From assembly GCA_947474365.1 (NCBI GenBank), contig CANJIU010000032.1, forward strand, positions 1 to 64,000: a DNA stretch of 64,000 nucleotides. The letters are read 5' to 3'. Position numbers and translations under genes: made by a program. Positions 8,192 to 18,100 of this stretch are shown here, piece by piece. Under the pieces are notes generated by a model. That model made no database searches. It saw only the letters and a program-made list of their open reading frames with translations, and was not told the origin of the DNA. The number at the start of each line of letters is the position of its first letter. Position 1 is the first letter of the stretch. Source of the DNA: Opitutia bacterium. GTDB lineage: Bacteria; Verrucomicrobiota; Verrucomicrobiia; Opitutales; Opitutaceae.

Positions 8192-9388
8192 ATGTCCACT
8201 CTCTCCGCCCTTTCCGGTATCCGCGTCGTCGATTTCAGTCACGTTTACCAGGGGCCGGTCGGCACGCAGATCCTGGCCGACTACGGTGCCGACGTGATCA
8301 AGGTGGAGCGGCCCGATGCGGGCGACTGGAGCCGGCGCTGGGGACCCTTTGTCCACGGAGTCAGCCTGCCGTACGCGGGCCTGAACCGCAACAAACGGGC
8401 CTTCGCCGTCAACGTGAAGAGCCCGCGCGGCAAAGAGGCGATTCGGGCGCTCATCGCCACCGCCGACGTGGTGGTCCACAATTTTCGCGCCGGGGTGATG
8501 GAAAAGCTCGGCCTCGGTTACACGGATCTCGCCGCCCAACACCCACGCCTGATCTACGCGTCGTCGGGCGGCTGGGGCGACCACGGTCCTTCAGCGGACC
8601 GCGCCCGCGGCGGACACGATCTCATGGCGCGCGCCGAGGCCGGCTGGTTCACCCAGCCGGACCCCGCGAAGCCGCCGTTTCCCGCCGGGATCTCGGCCGA
8701 CTATCCAGCCGGGCTGATGCTCATGCAGGGAATCCTCATGGCGCTGCTCGCGCGTCATCGCACCGGACAGGGCCAGCGCGTGACGACGGATCTCCTGAGC
8801 GTCGCCTTTCACGCCCACTCGTGGGAGGGACCCGCCGCAATGAATGCCGCCCGCGTCACCGAGGTTTCCGGCGTGAGCGCCAACGAGTCGATCGTCGACA
8901 AGTCGTTCGCGACGCAAGACGGCTACATCGAGATTTCTCCGGTGTTTTCCGACAATTCCGTGCGGGATATCTCCGTCGCGATCGGGCTCGGCGATCTCTC
9001 GCAACAGCCGCGCTTCGCCACCCACGCGCTGCAGAAGGAAAACGGACGCGAGCTCAACGGACTGCTCGCGGCGCGGTTTCGGGCGAAGACGACGGCGACG
9101 TGGCTGGCCGAACTCGAGCCCAAGGGCGTCTTCTGCGCGAAGGTGAACACGATCGAGGAGGCGGCTGAGGACGCGCAGCTCAATGCCAACGGCATGGTGA
9201 TCGAAATGGAACATGGGCCGGCGGGAACGCTCCGCCTGCCCGGCACGCCCGTGCGCCTGCACGGCACGCCGCCGGTGCCGCGCCGCTGCGCCCCGGAGCT
9301 CGGGGAGCACACGGTCGAGATTCTACGCGAGCTGGGTTACGACGACGCGGCTTTGGCCGCGCTGAAAAGCAACGGTGCGATTCCCTGA
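8192..9388 (+). CDS. Class III CoA-transferase, CaiB/BaiF family
   Basis: 398-residue cytoplasmic enzyme that transfers CoA between carboxylic acids. The N-terminus (LSGIRVVDFSHVYQGPVGTQ) and the GGADV/VIKVERP-type segments match the family, and the catalytic Asp is D143 in GGHDLMARA. The ATG at 8192 is chosen because the family homology begins there and a GGGAG sequence lies 12 bases upstream; a TTG at 8147 is a less likely start. The substrate acid cannot be told. It stands alone between a TonB receptor and a convergent operon, so there is no pathway context; a role in degrading the imported substrate is only a guess. Confidence 0.88.
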   Translation: MSTLSALSGIRVVDFSHVYQGPVGTQILADYGADVIKVERPDAGDWSRRWGPFVHGVSLPYAGLNRNKRAFAVNVKSPRGKEAIRALIATADVVVHNFRAGVMEKLGLGYTDLAAQHPRLIYASSGGWGDHGPSADRARGGHDLMARAEAGWFTQPDPAKPPFPAGISADYPAGLMLMQGILMALLARHRTGQGQRVTTDLLSVAFHAHSWEGPAAMNAARVTEVSGVSANESIVDKSFATQDGYIEISPVFSDNSVRDISVAIGLGDLSQQPRFATHALQKENGRELNGLLAARFRAKTTATWLAELEPKGVFCAKVNTIEEAAEDAQLNANGMVIEMEHGPAGTLRLPGTPVRLHGTPPVPRRCAPELGEHTVEILRELGYDDAALAALKSNGAIP

Positions 9389-9409
9389 GGGGACGTCCGG
9401 TTTTTGTAA

Positions 9410-9461
9410 CGAGATTTTCACCGATCTCGCGGACGGCTCGGAGAGCCGCCCCTACCTTTTT
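9410..9461 (+). terminator. Convergent-gene terminator region
   Basis: Between the convergent ends at 9388 and 9472 lie two hairpins: 9410-9415/9424-9429 (CGAGAT / ATCTCG, 8-base loop) and 9434-9439/9443-9448 (CGGCTC, GGA loop, GAGCCG) followed after eight bases by five T (9457-9461). The second resembles a plus-strand intrinsic terminator for the CoA-transferase gene. The distance to the T-run is longer than ideal. Confidence 0.5.
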
Positions 9462-9471
9462 CGACGCCCTC

Positions 9472-10395
9472 TCATCCGACGACCTCGCGGCGACACCGTT
9501 CGACATAATCGCGGGACCGATTGATCGCCGCGGTGATTTCCGGAACCGTGGGCAAGATCGGCACACCCCGCGGCGTCGGATGCATGAAGATCTCGACGTA
9601 GCCCGCGTAGCGGATGTCGGCGAGCGCCCTCACAATCGGACGGTAGTCGAGCGCACCGCCGAAACCTGGCAGTTGCTGCAGCTCAATCTCCTTCGGCACC
9701 GTCTTGTAGATGCCCTCGGAGTGTTCCTGAAAATACATGAACGGAATCTGCGCTGCCCCGAGATCGCGAATCAACGCCGGAATCTGGTCCTCCCACGCGT
9801 GCAAGTGATGCGGGGCGAAGGCGACGCCGAGGTGGGTCGAGCGGTTGAACTCTGCAAAATAACGCAGCGCGTCGGGATGATAGAGCAGCTGCTTGGCGTG
9901 GTTCTCGAGGGCGAGCGTGACGCCATTTTCCTCGGCAAGGGCGACGTGCGGCTTCATCTTTTCAATGAGCTCCTTCACCGCCGTCTTCGCCGCCGCACCC
10001 GAGACTTCGCTCGGTCCCTTGCTGCCGGTGACGATGATGCGGCCGCCGAATTTCTTCATCCACCTGATCTCCTCCGCCTGCCCGGTGGGTCCGAGGGTGT
10101 AGCTCGTGTTCACGCCGAACTTTACCTGATGTTTCTTGAGCAGGCCGGCAAAGGCCTCGTCGCCCATCGCCTTGATCTGTTCGCGCTGGTTGCCATGCAC
10201 GCGGCACCAGATGTCGATCGCCTCACAGCCGGTTTTCGCCACCTCGGGCAAGATGGCCTCGAGCGGCATCTCGCCGAAAAGCGCCGAAGAGAGAACATAC
10301 CGCAGCTTGAACTCCGTTTTTTTCGCGGCGTGGGCCACCACCGGCGCGGCGGCCGCGACGGCGAGGCTTTGGAGAAACTGGCGACGGGGAATCAT
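9472..10395 (-). CDS. Tat-exported sugar phosphate isomerase/epimerase-like TIM-barrel protein
   Basis: 307 residues of the xylose isomerase-like TIM-barrel family (PF01261). The N-terminus MIPRRQFLQS with a following Ala-rich stretch to AHA is a twin-arginine signal, so the protein is expected in the periplasm. Metal-site positions typical of the fold are visible: E in TLALENHAK, H in FAPHHLHAW and H/E in MYFQEHSEG. The start at 10395 is chosen for the Tat motif. It lies 19 bases downstream of the DJ-1/PfpI gene, so both are probably transcribed from the operator-bearing promoter at 11022-11086. The substrate is unknown. Confidence 0.85.
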   Translation of the reverse strand: MIPRRQFLQSLAVAAAAPVVAHAAKKTEFKLRYVLSSALFGEMPLEAILPEVAKTGCEAIDIWCRVHGNQREQIKAMGDEAFAGLLKKHQVKFGVNTSYTLGPTGQAEEIRWMKKFGGRIIVTGSKGPSEVSGAAAKTAVKELIEKMKPHVALAEENGVTLALENHAKQLLYHPDALRYFAEFNRSTHLGVAFAPHHLHAWEDQIPALIRDLGAAQIPFMYFQEHSEGIYKTVPKEIELQQLPGFGGALDYRPIVRALADIRYAGYVEIFMHPTPRGVPILPTVPEITAAINRSRDYVERCRREVVG

Positions 10396-10414
10396 GTGAC
10401 GGGGGAGAAGCGGG

Positions 10415-11014
10415 TTAGCGGGAGGTCTGCGACTTTGATCCCGCAACGCGCGCGGCTTCGAGCATTTTTATCCACGGCCCAAGGTAGTGCCCATTGTCAC
10501 GGTAGGTGCGGCCCGAGACGAGATTGCCGTCCACCACGCAGGCGGCGTCGACATAGATGCCGCCGCAGACCTCGAGATCGAACTGGCATTTTGCCACGGT
10601 CGCCATGCGGCGCCCCTGCACGCAGCGGGCGTAGGCGGGAATTTCGACGCCGTGGCACACCGAGGCAATCGGCTTGTTGGCGGCGAAGAAGTGTTTCGTG
10701 ATCCGCACCAGGTCGGCGTCATAGCGGATGTATTCCGGGGCGCGGCCGCCGGAAAACATGATGCCGAGATACTCCTCCTCCTTCACCTCGGCAAACGGCA
10801 CATCCACGTCGATGGTGTAGCCCTCCCACTCCTTGGTGATGGTCCAGCCCGGCTTCACTTCGTGCATCACCATCTGGTAGCGACGGCGCTCCGGCCCGGT
10901 GACGACGGGTTGGATGCCGGCTTCAATCAGCCGGTAGTAGGGATAGAGGGTGTCGAGCGTCTCCGCTGCGTCGCCCACCACGATGAGTGCCTTGCCGTGG
11001 AATGAAGGAGTCAT
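10415..11014 (-). CDS. DJ-1/PfpI family protein
   Basis: 199-residue class I glutamine-amidotransferase-like protein. The nucleophile elbow is C120-H121 in IASVCHGVE, and the acidic partner region FSGGRAPEYIR (residues 87-97) matches PfpI/DJ-1 proteins. Members serve as glyoxalases, deglycases, peptidases or chaperones; which applies here cannot be read from sequence. The ATG at 11014 is favoured because the predicted -10 (TACACT on the minus strand, 11027-11022) places transcription initiation at about 11014-11016, so the mRNA may be leaderless; a longer start at 11050 would lie upstream of the promoter's -10. It heads an operon with the TIM-barrel gene downstream. Confidence 0.85.
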   Translation of the reverse strand: MTPSFHGKALIVVGDAAETLDTLYPYYRLIEAGIQPVVTGPERRRYQMVMHEVKPGWTITKEWEGYTIDVDVPFAEVKEEEYLGIMFSGGRAPEYIRYDADLVRITKHFFAANKPIASVCHGVEIPAYARCVQGRRMATVAKCQFDLEVCGGIYVDAACVVDGNLVSGRTYRDNGHYLGPWIKMLEAARVAGSKSQTSR

Positions 11015-11021
11015 ACGCCGC

Positions 11022-11086
11022 AGTGTATTCTGCTTGTCTGTGATCGTCACTGCACGGATTAATCAAGAAACCTCAGGTTTTTCGTC
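11022..11086 (-). promoter_or_regulatory. Composite XylR-type operator/promoter, copy A (drives the PfpI operon)
   Basis: Minus-strand order: GACGAAAAACCTGAGGT (11086-11070), a 16-base gap, GCAGTGACG (11053-11045) whose last six bases GTGACG act as -35, then 17 bases and TACACT as -10 (11027-11022). The same arrangement and the same 16-base gap occur five more times in the window. The regulator gene at 11099 starts 12 bases beyond the other end, so bound regulator could also affect its own transcription. A weak plus-strand promoter (TTGTCT at 11034, ATTAAT at 11058) would overlap this operator. Confidence 0.8.
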
Positions 11087-11098
11087 ACCCCTTCCGTC

Positions 11099-12262
11099 AT
11101 GGCCTCCCGCCGTCGGCGCCCTCCCCGGGTCGCGCTCCTCGTCGAAACCACCCGCACCTACACCCGCGAACTCCTCGCCGGAGTGCGGCGCTACGTCGCA
11201 GCCCACGGCCCGTGGTCGTGCTTTGTCGAACTGCGGGCGCTGGAATCCGGCCCGCCCCCCTGGCTGAGAAACTGGGACGGCGACGGCATCCTCACCCGCA
11301 CCTTCACCCAGGAAACAGCCGATCTGATCACCGCGACTGGCCTGCCGGCGGTCGAGCTGCGCGCGACCTTTCTGAAGAGCGGCCGCCCGTTCGTCGGAAT
11401 GGACAACCGTTTGATCGGGCAGATGGTCGCCGAGCACTTCTTCGATCGCGGGTACCAATCCTTCGCGGTGTACAGCCTCCACACCGAGCGGTTCTTCGTG
11501 GAGCGCGTGCAGAATTTCGCTGCGACCGTCCAGGCCCGCGGAGGCGCCTGTTCGATCCTGCCCGAGCCGGTCTCCGATCGCGCGACCGACTGGGAGAAGG
11601 GCCAGGCCCGGCTGATCTCCTGGCTCACCTCGCTGCCCAAGCCGGTCGGGATTTTCGCCGCCAACGATCAGCTCGGCGTGCGCGTGCTGGACGCCTGCCA
11701 GCGAGCGGGCATTGCGGTGCCGGAGGACGTCGCCGTGGTCGGGGCCGAGAACGAGGAGACCCTCTGCGCCTTTGCCAATCCACCGCTGACGAGCGTGCGT
11801 TTCGACGGCGCGGCCGTGGGCTTCGCGGCCGCGGAACTTCTTGCGCGCATGATGCGCGGCGGCGCGCACCCGAAGGGAGAAACCTTGTTTCCTCCGAAGG
11901 GAATCGTGGTCCGTGGTTCGTCGGATGAATTCGTGATCACCGATCGCCTCGTCGCCCATGCCGCACGGATAATTCGCGAGAACGCCTGCACCGGACTCAA
12001 CGTCGACGATCTTTGCCGGAAACTTAACGCCTCCCGCAGCACCCTCGATCGCCGGATGAGGGCGGCCCTCGGCCGTACGCCCAAGGACGAGATCCTCCGC
12101 GTACGTTTCCGGGAGGTCGAACGACTGCTGCGGGAAACCGACCTCACCATCGACACGATCGCAGAGCAAACGGGGTTTGCCCATAGCCACTATCTGCAGG
12201 CCGCGTTCAAAGAGGTCCATGGTCTAACGCCAGGGGAGTTTCGGCGAAAGGGAAGGCCCTGA
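11099..12262 (+). CDS. XylR-type transcriptional regulator (LacI-like sensor, AraC DNA-binding domain)
   Basis: 387 residues. The N-terminal two-thirds is a periplasmic-binding-protein-like sugar sensor as in LacI/GalR proteins but without the N-terminal HTH (start PPRVALLVETTRTYTREL; FAANDQLGVRVLDAC at about 185-200; DVAVVGAENEE near 215). The C-terminal 100 residues are an AraC double HTH, with DDLCRKLNASRSTLDRR as the first and TIDTIAEQTGFAHSHYLQ as the second recognition region. This order is that of E. coli XylR, which binds direct repeats about two helical turns apart next to -35. The six identical-spacing operators in this window fit this protein as the local activator. The inducing sugar is unknown. 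A relic of a close paralogue lies at 18404-18505. Confidence 0.92.
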   Translation: MASRRRRPPRVALLVETTRTYTRELLAGVRRYVAAHGPWSCFVELRALESGPPPWLRNWDGDGILTRTFTQETADLITATGLPAVELRATFLKSGRPFVGMDNRLIGQMVAEHFFDRGYQSFAVYSLHTERFFVERVQNFAATVQARGGACSILPEPVSDRATDWEKGQARLISWLTSLPKPVGIFAANDQLGVRVLDACQRAGIAVPEDVAVVGAENEETLCAFANPPLTSVRFDGAAVGFAAAELLARMMRGGAHPKGETLFPPKGIVVRGSSDEFVITDRLVAHAARIIRENACTGLNVDDLCRKLNASRSTLDRRMRAALGRTPKDEILRVRFREVERLLRETDLTIDTIAEQTGFAHSHYLQAAFKEVHGLTPGEFRRKGRP

Positions 12263-12342
12263 GTCTCGGGGATTCAGCTCAAGGAGTCGTAGCGAAATCC
12301 CATCGTCATCGCATTCCCCGGCGGGCTGCCGTCGAAACCGAT

Positions 12343-12406
12343 GACGAAAAACCTGAGGTCCCTTGCGGCAAAACCGCAGTGACGCAGTTCTCAGACAGGT
12401 TATGAT
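12343..12406 (+). promoter_or_regulatory. Composite XylR-type operator/promoter, copy B (GH28 operon)
   Basis: GACGAAAAACCTGAGGT at 12343-12359, a 16-base gap, GCAGTGACG at 12376-12384, then a 16-base spacer and TATGAT at 12401-12406. The half-sites AACC(TGAGG) at 12350 and AACC(GCAGTG) at 12372 are offset by 22 bp. Initiation is expected near 12413, about 19 bases before the GTG start of the GH28-like gene. Confidence 0.85.
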
Positions 12407-12431
12407 CCGAGAGCGGTAACGCCGCACACTC

Positions 12432-14078
12432 GTGAAGGAACGACCCATCCGCACCTTTTCGCGACGCGCTCTGCTCTCGGGGACACCGTTCGCCGCCGCC
12501 GGTCTGCTGGCCAGACTCGCCTCCGCCGGGGCAGCCAACGTTCCGGGATCGATCGCCCGGCAAAACTATGATCCCCGCGAGTTCGGCGCCTTGGGTGACG
12601 GCACGACGCTCGATACCACGGCAATTCAACGTGCGATCGATGCCTGCGCTTCGGCGGGCGGCGGCACGGTGACACTGCAAGGCGGCACATTTCTCTCGGG
12701 CACACTCGTCCTCAAGAGCCACGTGGCGCTTCGTCTGGAGGGAGGCGCGCGACTGGTGGGAAGTCCCCGCATCTCGGATTACCAAGCGGCCGACATCACC
12801 CTGAAGAACATTGCCTGGGCGCTGATTTACGCGGACGGGGCGGACGGCATCTCCATCACCGGCCTCGGCAGCCTGGAATGCAGCGGCAAGACCTTCCAAG
12901 GTGAAGTCGGCCCAAGTGGCCGGCTCAAAGACCGCACACCACGCCCGGTGGTCGTGCGGTTTCGCAACTGCACCAACGTCCGGCTGGATCACTTCAAACT
13001 GCGCGACTACCCGGTGTTTGGCCTTCATCTGATCGGTTGCCGCGAGGTGGTCATCGAGGGTCTGGCCATCGACTGCGTCGTCCAACCCAACAACGACGGC
13101 ATCGATCTCTGGGACTGCGAAAAGGTTTTTATCTCAAATTGCAGCATCGTGACCGGCGATGACTGCATCGCGATTTACTCCGAGCATCAGGCGTGCAGCG
13201 ACATCACGATCGCGAACTGCCACCTGAGCACGCTCTGCCAGGCGGTCCGGCTCGGCCCGCACTCGATCAAAAACCTCGAACGGATCACCGTGACGAACTG
13301 CGTTATTCGCGATGTCGGCCACTCCGGGCTCTGCCTGCAGATGTGCCAGGGCGGCACGATGCAGGATCTCGTATTTTCCAACATCGTGATGGAAAACGTG
13401 GTCGCGCCCATCACCCTGCGGCTCGGCGGTTGGCAGACCGATCCGGGCATGACCTGGTCGGTGCAGGGCGACGAAGGCTGGGAGAAGGGCGTGCTGCGCA
13501 ACGTCCGGTTTCACAACATCCGGGCGACCGTGCCGGCGGTCTCCATGCAGGGCACGAAGCACGAAGCGGCCTGGCGCAACGTGCCGAAACTGGCCGGCAT
13601 GAAACGCTCGTGCATTCATCTTGTCGGCACACCCAGGACGACGATCGAGAACGTGGCCTTCAACGGGGTGCACGTCACGTTTCCCGGCGGCGGCACGGCG
13701 GAGGAGGGTCGGCGCCGCGACGTGCCCGAGCTCGAACGGACGTACCCCGCCTCCTACATGTTCGGCGTCCTGCCCGCCTACGGTCTCTATGCGCGTCATG
13801 TGCGCGGGCTGTCGCTCCACCAGGTGCGCTTCGACCTCGCCGCGCCCGATCTCCGGCCGGCGGTGGTGTGTGACGACGTGGCGGATCTCGAGTTGAACGG
13901 ATTCAGCGCGGCCGGACATCCCGCGGCAGAAAGCCTCGTGCGGCTTGCGAACGTCCGCCAGGCCTTCATCACCGCCAGCCGCCCTCTCTCACCGGTGCCC
14001 GTCTTCGTCGCGGCGGAAAACATGGGCGAACGGGAACTCAGCCTCCAAAACAACGACCTGCGCCTGATCGGAAAATGA
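12432..14078 (+). CDS. Tat-exported GH28-like (polygalacturonase fold) glycoside hydrolase with diverged catalytic motifs
   Basis: 548 residues with a twin-arginine signal (FSRRALLSG, about residues 9-17) and a right-handed parallel beta-helix. The opening YDPREFGALGDG and SGTLVLKSHVALRLEGGA segments are typical of GH28. The NTD motif is present as NNDGID (D222, D225) and the DD pair as GDDC (D243, D244), so the catalytic Asp set is kept. The GHG motif is replaced by LCQ (268-270) and the expected RIK by LCLQM (300-304), so substrate-contact residues differ from classical polygalacturonases. It may act on another uronic acid- or rhamnose-containing polymer. GTG start at 12432. The next gene overlaps it by four bases, and promoter copy B lies directly upstream. 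Confidence 0.85.
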   Translation: MKERPIRTFSRRALLSGTPFAAAGLLARLASAGAANVPGSIARQNYDPREFGALGDGTTLDTTAIQRAIDACASAGGGTVTLQGGTFLSGTLVLKSHVALRLEGGARLVGSPRISDYQAADITLKNIAWALIYADGADGISITGLGSLECSGKTFQGEVGPSGRLKDRTPRPVVVRFRNCTNVRLDHFKLRDYPVFGLHLIGCREVVIEGLAIDCVVQPNNDGIDLWDCEKVFISNCSIVTGDDCIAIYSEHQACSDITIANCHLSTLCQAVRLGPHSIKNLERITVTNCVIRDVGHSGLCLQMCQGGTMQDLVFSNIVMENVVAPITLRLGGWQTDPGMTWSVQGDEGWEKGVLRNVRFHNIRATVPAVSMQGTKHEAAWRNVPKLAGMKRSCIHLVGTPRTTIENVAFNGVHVTFPGGGTAEEGRRRDVPELERTYPASYMFGVLPAYGLYARHVRGLSLHQVRFDLAAPDLRPAVVCDDVADLELNGFSAAGHPAAESLVRLANVRQAFITASRPLSPVPVFVAAENMGERELSLQNNDLRLIGK

Positions 14079-15016
14079 GCAAACTGACCCGCCGGGAATT
14101 CATCCTCACCACGTCGGCCGGCCTGACGGCTCTGGGCGGCAGCGTTCCGGTCCGCGCCGCCGCGGCACCCGGTGCGGCCGGTCGCCTCGGTTACACGCTG
14201 TACGGCATGAAAACGGTGCCGGTCCTCGAGGCCCTGGCCCATTGCGCCCGCATCGGCTACGGGAACGTCGAGCTGCCACTGCTCCCCGGATATCCGACTC
14301 AGCCTGACAGGCTGACGCCGGCGCTGCGCCGTGAAATCCGGCGGCAGGTGGCGGACCTCGGTCTGACGATTTCGGCCCTGACCTATAATATGAGCCTGAC
14401 AACACCCGATGCGGGGCAGGCCAAACACCGGGACGGGATCAAACTCGTGGCGGAAATCGCCCGCGATTTGGCACCCGACCGGCCGCCGCCCATCCAGACG
14501 AGCATCGGCGGCAAGGCGGAGGAGTGGGAGTTACTCCGGGAAACAATGGCGGCGCGCTTGCGCGCGTGGGTGGAGACCGTGGGAAAGGCTGGCGGCGCGC
14601 TCGTGATCACCCCGCACGTCGGTCATGCCGTCAATTCGCCTGACCGCCTGCTTTGGCTTTATCGGCAGGCCGCGCGCCCCGAACTCGGCCTCACCTTCGA
14701 CCGCAGCCATTTTGAGCTCGAGGGGTATTCGCTGGCCCAGAGCTTGCCGCCGCTCGCGCCCCACACGCGATTTGTTCACCTCAAGGACACCCAGGGCACC
14801 CCCGCCGGCTACGACTCCTTCCTGCCGGGCGAGGTTTATCCCGACTATCCGCAGTACCTGCGAATGCTGGCCGAGGCCGGCTACCGCGGCCCGCTGGTCG
14901 TCGAGGTGAGCGGGAGGATCTCCGGCAAACCCGGCTACGATCCGATCGCCGTCGCCCAAAAATGTTATGCCGCCATGTCGGACGCGCTGGAAAAGTCCGG
15001 ACGCCCGAGGGGCTGA
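14075..15016 (+). CDS. Tat-exported sugar phosphate isomerase/epimerase-like TIM-barrel protein
   Basis: 313 residues; N-terminus SKLTRREFILTTSAG is a Tat signal, ending near VRAAAA. The remainder is a xylose isomerase-like TIM barrel: IGYGNVELPL in strand 2, VITPHVGHAV, LGLTFDRSHFELEG with likely metal ligands D and H, FVHLKDTQG, and VVEVSG at the final strand. The start overlaps the GH28 stop in an ATGA, so translation is probably coupled and the two proteins serve the same pathway in the periplasm. The substrate is unknown; an action on a sugar released by the GH28-like enzyme is inferred. Confidence 0.86.
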   Translation: MSKLTRREFILTTSAGLTALGGSVPVRAAAAPGAAGRLGYTLYGMKTVPVLEALAHCARIGYGNVELPLLPGYPTQPDRLTPALRREIRRQVADLGLTISALTYNMSLTTPDAGQAKHRDGIKLVAEIARDLAPDRPPPIQTSIGGKAEEWELLRETMAARLRAWVETVGKAGGALVITPHVGHAVNSPDRLLWLYRQAARPELGLTFDRSHFELEGYSLAQSLPPLAPHTRFVHLKDTQGTPAGYDSFLPGEVYPDYPQYLRMLAEAGYRGPLVVEVSGRISGKPGYDPIAVAQKCYAAMSDALEKSGRPRG

Positions 15017-15055
15017 ACGCCGTACCGCCGCGTTCCGCACCAGCATAAGACGCCT

Positions 15056-15120
15056 GACGAAAAACCTGAGGGTTTTCGCCCCATAACCGCAGTGACGAGC
15101 CCGCCACTTTCCCATAGGAT
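15056..15120 (+). promoter_or_regulatory. Composite XylR-type operator/promoter, copy C (TonB receptor 1)
   Basis: GACGAAAAACCTGAGGG at 15056-15072, a 16-base gap, GCAGTGACG at 15089-15097, then 17 bases and TAGGAT at 15115-15120. The half-site offset is 22 bp (AACC at 15063 and 15085). Initiation is expected near 15127, which rules out the longest in-frame start (15092) of the downstream receptor. Confidence 0.82.
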
Positions 15121-15193
15121 GAGCCCCGGCGGGGCCACCTTTTCCTCCGTGAATGGCGTGCCCGCCTACCCCAAGAAAAAACCACTCACCCGG

Positions 15194-18100
15194 ATGACGC
15201 CAAACCGAGATCGCACCCCATTCACGCAGCCGCGACTGGCGGCGCTCGTCTTTCTCGTCACGACCGCCGCCACGTTGTCCGCCCAGAGCACGCACCCGCC
15301 AAAGGCTTCGCCCGGCGCCAGCCGCGCAACCGCCGAGGTCGTGCAACTCTCCCCCTTCCAGGTGGACGCAAGCCAGGACCAGGGATACCTCGCCGCCAAC
15401 GCCCTCTCCGGCACGCGGCTCAACTCCAGACTGGAGGACCTGAGCGCTGCGATTACCGTGATCACCAAGCAGCAGATGCTCGATACGGCGGCCCTCGATA
15501 TCAACGACCTCTTCAAGTATGAGGCCGGCACGGAAGGCACCGCGGCGTTCACCAACTTCGCCGTGGGCCAGAACGGCGAGATCACCGACTCCGTGCAGCG
15601 GGATCCGCAGGCGTCAAACCGGATTCGGGGTCTCGGCGCCGCCAACATCTCCAGCAATGGTTTTCCGCAGAAGTCCGCCATTCCGATCGATCTCTACAAC
15701 ACCGAGGCGGTTGAGCTCAGCCGCGGGCCCAACACCAGTCTCTTCGGGCTCGGTGGCGCCTCTGGCTCGGTCAACATCGTCCGCTCCCAAGCCAATCTCC
15801 GGCGGTCGATTTCCAGTTTTTCGCTGCGCGGCGACAGCTTCGACGGCTACCGCTCAAGTTTCGATCTGAACCGCCCGCTCTTCCACGACACGCTCGCCCT
15901 GCGGCTCTCGGCCGTGTATGATTCGCGTGGATATCTCCAAAAACCCTCGGGCGAAACGACGCGCCGGCAGCAGGCCACGTTGACGTATCAACCGCTCGCC
16001 AAGACCACCGTCCGCGCCACCTACGAGCGCCTGCGCTCCCTCGCCCGCCGGCCGAATTCCGTCACGCCGCGCGATGCCGTCACCTATTGGAAATCCATCG
16101 GCAGCCCGGCGTGGGATCCGATTACCCAGACCGTCACCTATGCCGATGGACGCAAGGGCACGAGCGCGGTGGTGGACGGATTCTTCAACATCGGAGCCAG
16201 TTTCACCAACAGCCCGACGATGTATCTCGACCAGGGCGGGATGAAGCTCTGGACCTTGAACCGGCTCAGCACCACCGCGAATCCCAACGGCTTCAACTCC
16301 GCCATCGCGGCGCGGGAAAGCGGCACGCTGATCCAACGGTTGCGTGGAACCACCCTGCCCCTCTTCACGACGCCGGGAATCTCGGATCGCAGCCTCTACG
16401 ATTGGGAGTCCGTGAACTTCATGGCCATCAACTATCGCAAGGAGCGCGCGGACATAAAAAATGTCCAGATCGAGCAGGAGATCTTCCGGAGCCCCGCGCA
16501 TCACCTCGCGGCCCGGATCGGCTGGAACGAGGAGCGGTTTGATTCCTATCGCGTCGATTTTGTCACCGGGCTGGCAACGGTGCTATTGGTCGACGTCAAC
16601 GAACGTCTCCTCGACAGCACCCCCAATCCCTTTTTCCGCCGACCGTATATCGGAGTCGCGCAACCGCAGATCATCGACCTGCCTTCCTACGACGACGTCC
16701 AGAGCTCCGACCTCGCCTACCAATATGCCCCGCGCAATCTCCCGCGCTGGCTCGGTTGGATTGGGACGCAAAAACTCGTCGCGCACGGAGAGACCCGCCG
16801 CAGCTACAGTGACAGCAACCGATATCGCGACACCGTCGTCAGCGACCACAGCTGGAGCAATCTCCAACGGCGGGCGGACGGCAATCTGATGAACCGGGTG
16901 TATTTTCGCTACTACGTCGGAGACAATCAGGGACAGAACGTCGACTACGCCCCGCCGGCAAACTACGGAGTTTCGGGCACGTACGACCTCAACTGGTTCA
17001 ATGGCGCCACCAACCAATGGGTGAAGGAAGCGGCCAACCTGCAGCCGGCGGGAATTAGCCAGGGCACCACGCGGGCGCGGAGCGAGGTGCGCACGCTGTC
17101 GCTGGCGAGCCAGAATTATTTCCTCTCGGACCGAATCGTGACCACGTTTGCACTGCGACGGGACCGGCAGCGGGGACGCGACTCGAGCGCCTCGCAGGTG
17201 GATCCAACGACCGGATTGCTCGATTACTCCGGCCTGAAGACGTTTACGAACTGGGTGGGCTCGGCGGGCGATACCAAGACGGCGGGAATCGTCGTTAAGC
17301 CCGCGCGGTGGCTGCACGCATTTTTCAATCACGCTGACAGTTTCCAGACCTCGGGGGTTCAATACACGCTCCTCGGCGAGTTGCTGCCGAACCCCACCGG
17401 ACGCGGGCGGGACTATGGACTCCTGTTCAACCTGCTCGGCGGGAAACTGGTCTTGAAGGCCAACCGGTACGAGACCAACCAGCGCGACGCGCGAACTGGC
17501 AATGCCGCGATCGCCGGCCGCGTGATCAGTTTCGAGACCGGCCGGAGCATCACGACGTCGGGCACGACCTTCGGGGCGCAGAACCTGGAATCGTGGGCGA
17601 CGGACGTCATCACGCGTCGGTTCGCGCGCCAGGGCGTCGCCGCCTCGGCCGCGCAGATCAAGACCGAGGTCGCCAAGTTCATGCAATTGCCGGAGGGGTT
17701 TCTCGACAATGTGGTGACAAAAAATATCGGTGCGACCGACGACACCACGAGCAAGGGCCTTGAGTTTGAAGCCAACTACAACCCGACGGGCAATTGGACC
17801 TTGAAGGGAAATGTCACTTTTCAGCGGGCGATTGACGCAACGCGCTCGCCTGGAATTCAACAGTATCTCGACTGGCGGATGCCGGTTTGGACGACGGTCA
17901 AGGACGACGCCGGGATCTCGTGGTGGAACTCGACCGGAGCGGCGTCTGGTTTCAACACCGCCGTGTTCGCTCCTTACAAGCTCCTCGTGGCGAATGCCGG
18001 GAAGCCGCGCTCCCAAACCCGCGAATGGCGGGCGAACGGTCTCACCAATTACCGGTTCACCGACGGCAAGTTTAAGAACCTGTCCCTTGGCGGTGGCGTC

